From NCBI GenBank assembly GCA_900547555.1, contig URHG01000055.1, forward strand, positions 1-11,970: 11,970 bases of DNA, in the 5' to 3' direction. A program made the position numbers and the translations under genes. Shown piece by piece: positions 1-6,350 of this stretch. Origin of the DNA: an uncultured Porphyromonadaceae bacterium. Its GTDB lineage: Bacteria; Bacteroidota; Bacteroidia; Bacteroidales; UBA11471. Every line of letters starts with the position of its first letter. Position 1 is the stretch's first letter. Below the pieces are notes generated by a model, which did no database searches, had not been told where the DNA came from, and saw nothing but the letters and a program-made list of their open reading frames with translations.

Positions 1-740
1 GTGTCATTCCGGCTTGTGCGACCTTCTTCGTGTTCTCCGACTACATGAAACCTGCTGCACGTATGGCTGCGCTCATGGAAGTTCCCGTAAAATTCATCTG
101 GACGCACGACGCTTTCCGCGTAGGAGAAGACGGTCCTACACATGAGCCGGTAGAGCAGGAAGCGCAAATCCGGTTGCTCGAAAAACTCAAAAATCACAAA
201 GGCCACAATTCGATGCTCGTCCTCCGTCCTGCCGATGCCGAGGAGACAACCGTTGCATGGCGTTTGGCCATGGAAAATACGACGACTCCCACCGCGCTTA
301 TTTTCTCCCGCCAGAATATCGCCAATCTTCCGGCCGGAAACGATTACAACCAAGTTTCCAAAGGGGCCTACATCGTTGCAGGTTCCGATGACATGCCCGA
401 TGTCGTGTTGGTCGCTTCGGGTTCGGAAGTTTCCACGTTGGTGGCCGGAGCCGAGAAGTTACGTGCCGAAGGAATCAAAGTACGCATTGTATCTGCTCCG
501 TCCGAAGGGCTTTTCCGTATGCAAAGCAAAGAATATCAGGAAAGCGTCATTCCTTCGGGAGCAAAAGTTTTCGGTCTTACCGCCGGGTTGCCCGTTACGC
601 TCGAAGGGTTGGTGGGTGCCAACGGTAAAGTATTTGGCCTCGAATCGTTTGGTTTCTCTGCTCCCTATAAGGTGCTCGATGAGAAACTGGGATTTACGGC
701 ACAAAATGTTTATGACCAAGTAAAAGCCTTGTTGGCTTGA
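1..740 (+). CDS. tkt: Transketolase, C-terminal part (5' end outside window)
   Basis: Transketolase moves two-carbon ketol units between sugar phosphates in the non-oxidative pentose phosphate pathway, using thiamine diphosphate and a divalent metal in the cytoplasm. The reading frame is open from base 3, upstream of the first ATG at 45, so the gene is cut by the window edge and only about 245 C-terminal residues are present. The fragment starts in the pyrimidine-binding domain with the typical run ATFFVFSDYMKPAARMAAL, then HDAFRVGEDGPTHEPVEQ. The leading His of that motif and the GEDGPTHxPVE core are hallmark residues contacting substrate and cofactor. The remainder is the usual transketolase C-terminal domain (VLVASGSEVSTLVAGAEKL, then a VTLEGLVGANGKVFGLESFG stretch). 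The frame ends in TGA at 738-740. No frameshift or missing motif is visible. The identification rests on recognised family motifs and is very secure. Confidence 0.96.
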   Translation, partial: VIPACATFFVFSDYMKPAARMAALMEVPVKFIWTHDAFRVGEDGPTHEPVEQEAQIRLLEKLKNHKGHNSMLVLRPADAEETTVAWRLAMENTTTPTALIFSRQNIANLPAGNDYNQVSKGAYIVAGSDDMPDVVLVASGSEVSTLVAGAEKLRAEGIKVRIVSAPSEGLFRMQSKEYQESVIPSGAKVFGLTAGLPVTLEGLVGANGKVFGLESFGFSAPYKVLDEKLGFTAQNVYDQVKALLA

Positions 741-760
741 CCTTTTATTCCTGTGCAGGT

Positions 761-804
761 AACCGTACCCGACTGACGATTGCCGTCAGTCGGGTACGGT
801 TTTT
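761..804 (+). terminator. Rho-independent terminator after transketolase
   Basis: A perfect inverted repeat starts 20 bases after the transketolase stop. The left arm AACCGTACCCGACTGAC (761-777) pairs with GTCAGTCGGGTACGGTT (785-801) around a loop of about 7 bases, which one more G-C pair can shorten. The right arm runs directly into four T. Stem length, GC content, T tract and position fit an intrinsic terminator. It separates tkt from the repeat-rich intergenic stretch that follows. Confidence 0.93.
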
Positions 805-846
805 ATTCATGTAGGCCGATTGCCCCAAGCAGGACGGGCAGGATTA

Positions 847-920
847 TGAGATTCCTCGCATACGTGCGGAATAACAGCAATGTCATTCTGAATGTAGCGT
901 AAGCGGAATGAAGAATCTCA
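847..920. repeat. Dispersed intergenic inverted repeat, copy 1
   Basis: The left arm begins TGAGATTCCTC (847-857) and continues to GCGGAATAACA (865-875). The right arm begins TGTCATTCTGAA (881-892) and ends GAAGAATCTCA (910-920). The ends are complementary with a few mismatches, so the roughly 74-bp unit can fold into one long imperfect hairpin. The same two arm sequences recur at 950-1034, 1049-1119 and 1181-1212, and after dnaX at 11678-11792. The stretch from 741 to 1319 holds no credible gene: only the tkt terminator, these repeats and a few low-complexity bases. Confidence 0.82.
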
Positions 921-949
921 ACCGATAGGGCAGCTTTCCAAAACCTCTG

Positions 950-1034
950 CCATTCCAAGACACGGAACGTCAAAGAATCTCCCGCTACGACAAACGGTGC
1001 GTTAGAGATTCCTCATATTCATTCGGAATGACAT
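950..1034. repeat. Dispersed intergenic inverted repeat, degenerate copy 2
   Basis: A decayed right arm (CATTCCAAGACACGGAACG from 951, ending AAGAATCTCC at 973-982) is followed by a well-preserved left arm. The latter runs from GAGATTCCTC (1005-1014) to TTCGGAATGACA (1021-1032, allowing one base either side). The order here is right arm then left arm, the reverse of copy 1, but the pair can still form a hairpin. Mutations are concentrated in the first arm. Confidence 0.65.
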
Positions 1035-1048
1035 TCCTATAAAAACGG

Positions 1049-1119
1049 GGATCTCGCATACACTCGGAATGACAAGTATGTGTCATTCTGAACGGAACGC
1101 AGTGAAGTGAAGAATCTCC
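1049..1119. repeat. Dispersed intergenic inverted repeat, copy 3
   Basis: The left arm GGATCTCGCATACACTCGG starts at 1049 and ends GGAATGACA at 1074. The right arm TGTCATTCTGAACGGAACGC begins at 1081 and ends GAAGAATCTCC at 1119. A small internal duplication (GTGAAGTGAAG, 1102-1112) lengthens the right arm. The arms are complementary at their inner ends (GGAATGACA against TGTCATTC) and at their outer ends. This is the cleanest copy of the family in the left intergenic region. Confidence 0.8.
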
Positions 1120-1180
1120 AAAAAATATTGTGGTATGAGGAAACGTTCTCACATCCCGGAATCTTCTGTTTCAAACGATT

Positions 1181-1212
1181 TGAGAATCTTTCTATAAATT
1201 CGAAATGACATG
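1181..1212. repeat. Solo degenerate left arm of the dispersed repeat
   Basis: TGAGAATCTTTCTATAAATT followed by CGAAATGACAT matches the left-arm pattern (GAGATTCCTC...ATTCGGAATGACAT) with several substitutions. No matching right arm lies close by. It looks like a decayed or partial copy. Confidence 0.5.
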
Positions 1213-1319
1213 TCTGGAAAAAGAAAGTATCTTATGTAATGGGGTAGGAATCCTTTCTTTCCCGAAGGCCCGGACTCAAAATAAAATTCTTAGTTGTAGA
1301 GAAAATAATATATATCTTA

Positions 1320-1350
1320 TTGTCCGGTCGTTTTCATTGCCTTATCTTTG
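1320..1350 (+). promoter_or_regulatory. Bacteroidota-type promoter for the MutS-family gene
   Basis: The box TATCTTTG at 1343-1350 fits the Bacteroidota -7 consensus TAnnTTTG. A TTG at 1320-1322 lies 20 bases upstream, matching the expected -33 element and spacing. This places transcription start a few bases after 1350 and gives a leader of roughly 110 bases before the ATG at 1470. It also rules out the in-frame upstream start at 1320, which would lie inside the promoter. The leader contains complementary GGAGAA (1354-1359) and TTCTCC (1395-1400) segments, a weak possible hairpin. Inferred from consensus only. Confidence 0.65.
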
Positions 1351-1469
1351 TATGGAGAATATTAAATAAAAAACAAACATCGTTCTTTCTTTTGTTCTCC
1401 AAAGAAGACGGACCATATCCGACCTTTCGTTTTCCCGACCGTATCCAAACTTCAAAAATAATTTATTTT

Positions 1470-3332
1470 ATGGAACATATCGACGAATCTTCGCCACTCT
1501 ATTTTTACAGAAACAAACAGAATGAATGCACGGTCGGAATAGCCGAAATAAGCCGTCGCATATATGGGGTCGGTACGGCCCGTATTGCATTGGCTCTTTT
1601 TTTTATAGCGTGGCTGATATGGAGTTGGGATTGGTTTCCTGCAACAATCGTATGGATAATTGCTGCCATATCGGTCGTCGCTTTTCTATGTTTGGTTAAG
1701 GTACATAGCCGCTTGTTTGCAAAGAAAGCGTATTTGGAGGCGGTTCTCGAAATTTGCCGGAAAGAGTTCCGTTTGTTCCACCATGATTTTACCGGTTGCG
1801 ATACCGGTGAGGATTTTTTCGATGCTGCACATGATTATACCGCCGATCTCGATATTTTCGGAAATAAATCTCTTTTTTCTTACGTCGACCGTACATCGAC
1901 AGCAGTGGGAAGGCAGCGGCTGGCCGATTGGTTACGTCGTCCGCTCGCTGGGGTAGATGCGATACACAGCCGACAGGAAGCTGTCCGGGAGTTGGCGGGT
2001 CTCACCGAGTTACGGTTGCATTTTTGCGCCGAAGGCATGGTATCGGGTGAACGTGTCGACGATGCCGCGACTGCCGGCTCCAACCTTTCCGGGAAGATCT
2101 TTTCACGTTCCCGATGGGCGATTTTTACGATAAATGCCCTGCCATACGTGTATGTTGTACTGGCATTGGCTACTCTTGCTTGGCCGGTGGCCGGGCCTAT
2201 CATCGGATTGCTTTTCTGTCTTTGCTTTTTATTTTCTCTATTTATCGCGCAGCGTGTTACCCTCACGCAACAACGGTTGGAGAAAGGATTGCATTCTATC
2301 GGAAAATATGAACGTCTCATTGCGGCTCTCGAATCGGAGCGTTTCGAATCCGTCGCCTTGCAGGAATTGGTCTCCGCCATGCAGCCTGTCGGCGGGGAAA
2401 AAGCATCGGTCTGTCTGCGCCGTTTGCGTCGGTACATCGATAACCTCAACCAGCGGAACAATGCCATTGCGTTTCTTTTTCTCAACGGTTTTCTGTTGTG
2501 GGATTGCCGGCAGCTTCTTTCTCTCGATCGATGGGTTCTCCGTCATGCCGAAGAAGTGCTGCGCTGGCTCGATGCCATAGCCCGATTCGATGCTCTTTCT
2601 TCTTTGGCAGCTTTCTCTTACAATCACCCCGATTATGTTTTCCCGTCGGTTGTGGATACCGATAAGCCCGTGTACCGGGCTCGTGGGCTGGGACACCCGC
2701 TTATCGATTCCGCCCGCTGCGTACGTAATGATGTGGATATGCCTTGCCGTCCTTCATTCCTGATTATCACCGGAGCCAATATGGCGGGTAAAAGTACTTA
2801 TCTGCGTACGATAGGAGTGAATTTCGTACTGGCATCGGTCGGTGCTCCGGTATGTGCCGATGAGATGACTTTTACCCCTTGCACGCTCTTTACGGGATTG
2901 CACACGACCGATTCGCTGGCGGGAAACGAATCTTATTTCTTTGCCGAGTTGAAGCGATTGCAGCAGGTGGTCGTACGGCAACGTGCGGGAGAAAAGTGCT
3001 TTGTTATCCTCGATGAAATTCTTAAAGGAACCAATTCGGTCGATAAGCAGAAAGGATCGATAGCACTTGTCCGTCAGTTGATCGCATTGGGGGCGGCGGG
3101 TGTAGCCGCTACACATGATTTGGTTTTGGGCTCGTTGGCCGATGAATATCCGGGTACGGTAGCAGCTGTCTGCTTCGAATCGGAAATCATCGACGATGAA
3201 CTGCATTTCGATTATCGTTTGCGGGAGGGGGTGGCCCGCCACATGAATGCCTGTTTCTTGATGGAACAGATGGATATAATTCCCCGTAGCGAAGAGAAAA
3301 ATATCGAAGTCCCTATCGATCCAGCAGAATGA
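1470..3332 (+). CDS. Membrane-anchored MutS-family ATPase
   Basis: This 620-residue protein belongs to the MutS superfamily by its ATPase domain. Walker A is GANMAGKSTYLRT (from residue 435), Walker B is CFVILDEILKGTNS (Asp515, Glu516), and a VAATHDL switch segment follows. Before it lies a lever-like region starting SYVDRTSTAVGRQRLADWL, as in MutS domain III. It lacks the N-terminal mismatch-binding domain with its Phe-x-Glu motif and is much shorter than true MutS (about 850 residues). Instead it has two predicted membrane helices near residues 37-77 and two more near 214-261, the second pair interrupting the lever region. I chose the ATG at 1470 because the longer frame begins inside the promoter and adds a non-conserved 50-residue tail. 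It is unlikely to do classical mismatch repair; its role is unknown. Its 3' end overlaps the convergent downstream gene by 20 bp. The family call is secure, the function is not. Confidence 0.88.
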   Translation: MEHIDESSPLYFYRNKQNECTVGIAEISRRIYGVGTARIALALFFIAWLIWSWDWFPATIVWIIAAISVVAFLCLVKVHSRLFAKKAYLEAVLEICRKEFRLFHHDFTGCDTGEDFFDAAHDYTADLDIFGNKSLFSYVDRTSTAVGRQRLADWLRRPLAGVDAIHSRQEAVRELAGLTELRLHFCAEGMVSGERVDDAATAGSNLSGKIFSRSRWAIFTINALPYVYVVLALATLAWPVAGPIIGLLFCLCFLFSLFIAQRVTLTQQRLEKGLHSIGKYERLIAALESERFESVALQELVSAMQPVGGEKASVCLRRLRRYIDNLNQRNNAIAFLFLNGFLLWDCRQLLSLDRWVLRHAEEVLRWLDAIARFDALSSLAAFSYNHPDYVFPSVVDTDKPVYRARGLGHPLIDSARCVRNDVDMPCRPSFLIITGANMAGKSTYLRTIGVNFVLASVGAPVCADEMTFTPCTLFTGLHTTDSLAGNESYFFAELKRLQQVVVRQRAGEKCFVILDEILKGTNSVDKQKGSIALVRQLIALGAAGVAATHDLVLGSLADEYPGTVAAVCFESEIIDDELHFDYRLREGVARHMNACFLMEQMDIIPRSEEKNIEVPIDPAE

Positions 3333-4881
3333 CCTGCGCCTCGTTGTTGTTCATACCCTGCATCGTGCGACCTATGTTGGCCCCGATGTAAGTCGGGTCG
3401 CACACCAGATAACGCTTGTCGCCGATCACGAAATAGTCCCCCGGAATATTCTCATTGAAACGCACGGCTGCGGCCAAGTGTCCCGGGTAGTAAACAAGCG
3501 CCGTTTCGAGCCCCATCAAATCCCGTACAAGTCGGGTAAAAAGGATCGCCCGGTCTTCACAATCGCTGTATGGATAGTAAAGGGTCTCGTCGGCAGCGAA
3601 AATACGATCGCCTCCCCACACTTTATCGTCGTATTCATAGACAAAAGCCGTCTGTACGAAATTGATGAGCATATTGGCGGCGTCTTGTTCGCTTTTTCCT
3701 GCAATCGCCTTTTGCAAAGCCGGATAAAGCCGCTCTCTATTCTCGGGGCTGAGCGGTATATCGGCAAATGTAGACCATTTGGTACTCTCGTCGTTATCGA
3801 CAGCCGAAGAGGGATAATCGGACAGAAAATCCATCAGGTTTTTATTGGTCGATACGGTAACGGTAATTTCGGGGTATTTTTTTGCCGCAAGGGTACGGGC
3901 ATCGGACAGCTCCGATGAGAAGCGAGGTGTATTTTCGACTGCGAGGCTCAACGCACAATCGTTAGGAAATTTCCGGTCGAAAATGTGCATCGTATTGCCC
4001 TCGTAGTCTCGCAGAAGGTAGAAACGAGAATTGTCGAGGAGGAAAAAACGTTTCCCGTAAATCGTGTAATCGCTGGCTATCAATAGGTAAAGACGACTGT
4101 CATTCCCTCGGGCAAGCCGTATGCGGTAGCCCGACTGGTTGAGAATGAATGCCTGCAACAGAGTCGCTTCGTTGCTCTCCTCGCCCAAGAAAGTGTCTCC
4201 AAGAGTTTCTGCCATTTTCAGATAGGCCCAGTCGCAAAGGTCAAGCTCTTTTTTCAGCCTCAGGCAGTCGGTTACCATATCGGTATAGTTGTCGGAACAA
4301 AGTCGCTCCCATATATCGGCTACGGCGTTCTCTTGTGAGTTCTCCAATGTGAATTTTTGTTCCCGGTCGAGTCGTACCCGACATTCCGTTCCGTAAAAAG
4401 AAAAGGCAAAACGGGTATCGGCAGGGGGATTCGGCTGATTGTCTTCGGGAAAATTTTCTTTTCGGGGAGTCGTCGGAACGACAGGCAGAGGTTGAGGTTC
4501 TTTATCGATTTGTACGACCGGTTGCGGGACACTGATCGGTGCAAGCGGTTTTTGTATGATTTTATCGATGACGACAGGACGATCTACTGCCGGACGATTT
4601 TGTTCTTCTTGCGGCGCTATGGTAGGGGGAACCGGTGGTTCTTGCTTAGGGACGGGTATGGGTTCCTCTCCCGAAAAAGCTTTCCACCGTTCCCGCATGA
4701 ACTGGGTGTACTCGGCATTGACTTTTGCACGGTAGGCGGCAAAGTCTTCCTGAGCCTTTTTCTTATAAGAGCTGTATTCGCTTTTGCGGGCTTTCAGATA
4801 CTCTTCATACGATTCCTGGGCTATGACATAACAACATAGGGGAAGAGTGAAACAGGTGATGAAAAAAACTTTCCGTAACAT
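3313..4881 (-). CDS. Secreted transglutaminase-like (cysteine-protease fold) protein
   Basis: This is a 522-residue exported protein. Residues 1-21 (MLRKVFFITCFTLPLCCYVIA) form a signal peptide with cleavage likely after VIA. There is no proper lipobox, so it is probably periplasmic rather than a lipoprotein. Residues 22-70 are a charged, Tyr-rich helical segment with a recurring Y/F-x2-Y/F spacing, probably coiled coil. Residues 71-155 are a Pro-rich linker. The large C-terminal part ends in a transglutaminase-like core: Cys441 in YSDCEDRA, His468 in YYPGHLAAAV and Asp495 in YLVCDPTY make a plausible catalytic triad. Such domains act as proteases, amidases or cross-linkers; the substrate here is unknown. 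A -7 box (4907-4914) lies about 25 bases upstream of the ATG, supporting this start. It runs tail to tail into the MutS-family gene. The fold is fairly certain, the function open. Confidence 0.85.
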   Translation of the reverse strand: MLRKVFFITCFTLPLCCYVIAQESYEEYLKARKSEYSSYKKKAQEDFAAYRAKVNAEYTQFMRERWKAFSGEEPIPVPKQEPPVPPTIAPQEEQNRPAVDRPVVIDKIIQKPLAPISVPQPVVQIDKEPQPLPVVPTTPRKENFPEDNQPNPPADTRFAFSFYGTECRVRLDREQKFTLENSQENAVADIWERLCSDNYTDMVTDCLRLKKELDLCDWAYLKMAETLGDTFLGEESNEATLLQAFILNQSGYRIRLARGNDSRLYLLIASDYTIYGKRFFLLDNSRFYLLRDYEGNTMHIFDRKFPNDCALSLAVENTPRFSSELSDARTLAAKKYPEITVTVSTNKNLMDFLSDYPSSAVDNDESTKWSTFADIPLSPENRERLYPALQKAIAGKSEQDAANMLINFVQTAFVYEYDDKVWGGDRIFAADETLYYPYSDCEDRAILFTRLVRDLMGLETALVYYPGHLAAAVRFNENIPGDYFVIGDKRYLVCDPTYIGANIGRTMQGMNNNEAQVILLDR

Positions 4882-4906
4882 GGCAAAGTGATACTTGATG
4901 GTCTCT

Positions 4907-4914
4907 CAAATATA
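4907..4914 (-). promoter_or_regulatory. -7 box for the transglutaminase-like gene
   Basis: On the minus strand this reads TATATTTG, a perfect match to TAnnTTTG, 25 bases before the ATG at 4881. The surrounding TTTGCGTATATTTG is identical to 14 bases around the -7 box of the IbrA/IbrB operon. No clear TTG was found at the -33 position. Between this box and base 5113 I see no gene, repeat or strong terminator. Confidence 0.6.
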
Positions 4915-5113
4915 CGCAAATTTCCTGAAAAAATAAAGAAGATCTGTTTTTTTACAAGGATTCACGAAACAAGGTAAAGTCATTATGTCGACAACGAATC
5001 GGTTTTGTTTCGTCGGGATCGGAGCAAATACAGTATGAATTTTTCCCAAAGGCAGATATGGTCTGTTTATAAATCGGATTTCGGTCTGCAACCATATTAT
5101 AACATTTGTTTTC

Positions 5114-5680
5114 TCATATCTCCTCGACAAAATGAACCGGATATTTGTCCCAATATTTTTTATATACCCTGTTTTGCTGTCCATCGAAATTCAGTTGATA
5201 CATTCTGAATGTTACCAAAACGTTTTTGGGCTGCCACAGTTCTTCATAAGAGTACCTGTACGTCATACCTATGGTCTGCATCACGTTTCCACTTCTCGGA
5301 TTGTTTATATCGTGTGTAGCTGTGATATAAGGAATGCCCGCCTGTTTCAACATGCCGACCATTGCCCGACACGCTTCGGTACAAATTCCTTTGTGCCAAA
5401 ACTCTTTCCTGATGCAATAGCCCAAATCGTGGCTGTCGTCTTCGCTTATATGGATACAGCCGATAGGTACATTGTTTTCTTTCAGACAAATGGCGTAATA
5501 ATATCCCGCATATTCCTCTATGTATCGAAGATACTCTTTTGCCTCCTCTATATTCCTCAATGGAAACATGGGAAGAAACGTATTTACGTCTTTATCGCTA
5601 AAAATGGCAAATAGGGCGTTTATATCTCCTTTTGTGAAGATCCTTAATATCAGACGTTCTGTTTCTATCCGATTTTTCAT
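5114..5680 (-). CDS. GNAT-family N-acetyltransferase (RimJ/RimL-like)
   Basis: This 188-residue protein opens with KNRIETERLILRIFTKGD, the signature start of the RimJ/RimL-type (Acetyltransf_3) branch of GNAT acetyltransferases. These transfer acetyl from acetyl-CoA to protein N-termini, polyamines or small molecules. The acetyl-CoA-binding motif appears as FWHKGICTEACRAM, with Cys in the position often held by Ala. A typical downstream signature follows (ITATHDINNPRSGNVMQTIGM), where Asn and the SxxVMxxxGM pattern are family hallmarks. The ATG at 5680 is preferred; a longer frame from a TTG at 5746 adds residues that do not resemble the family. The C-terminus (after about residue 160) has a Tyr- and Lys-rich tail of uncertain role. 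It is divergent from the IbrA/IbrB operon across a 250-bp gap. The substrate cannot be predicted. Confidence 0.9.
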   Translation of the reverse strand: MKNRIETERLILRIFTKGDINALFAIFSDKDVNTFLPMFPLRNIEEAKEYLRYIEEYAGYYYAICLKENNVPIGCIHISEDDSHDLGYCIRKEFWHKGICTEACRAMVGMLKQAGIPYITATHDINNPRSGNVMQTIGMTYRYSYEELWQPKNVLVTFRMYQLNFDGQQNRVYKKYWDKYPVHFVEEI

Positions 5681-5792
5681 AACGAAATTATAAGGTGTTT
5701 CGCGATTTCGTATAGATGGGTACAGTAAGAGCGGGTAAGACCCCAACTTTAAAAAAACTGTTTTTTCAGCGATTTTTGGAATATATACATCA

Positions 5793-5800
5793 CAAATGTA
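5793..5800 (-). promoter_or_regulatory. Possible -7 box for the GNAT gene
   Basis: The minus strand reads TACATTTG, fitting TAnnTTTG. It would give a leader of about 105 bases before the ATG at 5680. No matching -33 TTG is seen at the right distance, so support is weak. It lies back to back with the operon promoter at 5878-5885. Confidence 0.4.
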
Positions 5801-5877
5801 CCAAAAGCTGAAATTTTATGAGCCTTTTTCATGAAACTTTTCAAAATCTTTATGCAAAACAAGCTCTTTTTTTTGCG

Positions 5878-5885
5878 TATATTTG
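5878..5885 (+). promoter_or_regulatory. -7 box for the GNAT-like/IbrA/IbrB operon
   Basis: TATATTTG matches the Bacteroidota -7 consensus exactly, 45 bases upstream of the ATG at 5931. Its flank TTTGCGTATATTTG is shared with the promoter at 4907-4914. A convincing -33 TTG is missing; a run of T precedes the box. Because the box overlaps a TTG at 5883 that would extend the first gene, it argues for translation starting at 5931. Confidence 0.6.
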
Positions 5886-5930
5886 CAACAAACGGCAGTG
5901 AGCCTAATTGACCAAAAACAACATCGTGTT

Positions 5931-6350
5931 ATGAATATCGAACTTTTGGGGGGGACTTCGTCCCGATTGTACAAACTCGTTGCTCCTCTTGTTATGAGTG
6001 CAGCCGTTTTGCGGCAAAACAATAACTATCCTTATAAAACATCGGTGCGGCATGAGTGGCTGGTTGCCCTCGAAGATGACGGAAAAACGGTAAAAGGTTT
6101 TTTCCCTATCGAACGACGGGACGGCTATGCTTACATCAACAATTACTATGTCTCGGCCGAAACGGAAGAAGAGTTGTTGGACGCTTTCATCGATAAAGCA
6201 TTGACATTGTATGCTCCTACGTGCCCGCTTGTCGCTGTTGTCCATTCTCATCACATCGAAATATTTCAGGAAAAAGGATTTTCGATAGAACGGGAGTGGA
6301 AGCTCTATGTGAAAATGAAATACATGAGAAACGATGGAAAGGCGTCGTAA
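5931..6350 (+). CDS. Small GNAT-like protein, first gene of the IbrA/IbrB operon
   Basis: I do not recognise a named family for this 139-residue cytoplasmic protein. Its pattern resembles a reduced GNAT fold. A strand pair with a turn occurs at residues 43-73 (WLVALEDDGKTVKGFFPIER, then YAYINNYYV). A helix covers about residues 78-94 (TEEELLDAFIDKALTLY). The C-terminal half ends IFQEKGFSIEREWKLYVKMK, which is like the terminal 'F-x-x-x-GF...W...Y-x-K-M' strands of GNAT enzymes. The canonical Q/R-x-x-G-x-G/A acetyl-CoA loop is not visible, so it may be a degenerate or non-catalytic member. There is no signal peptide or membrane helix. Its stop codon overlaps the IbrA-like start by 17 bp, so the two are probably translationally coupled. 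The start at 5931 is set by the promoter at 5878. It could regulate or modify a partner of IbrA/IbrB; that is inference. Confidence 0.8.
   Translation: MNIELLGGTSSRLYKLVAPLVMSAAVLRQNNNYPYKTSVRHEWLVALEDDGKTVKGFFPIERRDGYAYINNYYVSAETEEELLDAFIDKALTLYAPTCPLVAVVHSHHIEIFQEKGFSIEREWKLYVKMKYMRNDGKAS

Noticed and set aside
847..1119. Repeats after transketolase as a CRISPR array
   Set aside because: Units are inverted and imperfect, with irregular spacing and no unique spacers; they also recur elsewhere in the window.
1320..1469. N-terminal extension of the MutS-family protein from an upstream start
   Set aside because: The extension overlaps a well-formed -33/-7 promoter and its residues resemble no family; the ATG at 1470 is the sensible start.
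4906..5184. Possible small minus-strand gene of 92 codons
   Set aside because: It overlaps the 3' end of the GNAT gene and the promoter of the next gene, with no recognisable motif.
5681..5746. N-terminal extension of the RimJ/RimL-like acetyltransferase from a TTG
   Set aside because: The family begins at KNRIETERLILR, and the extension has no family similarity.
5883..5930. TTG start that would lengthen the GNAT-like protein by 16 residues
   Set aside because: It lies inside the -7 box; an ATG at 5931 is well placed downstream.
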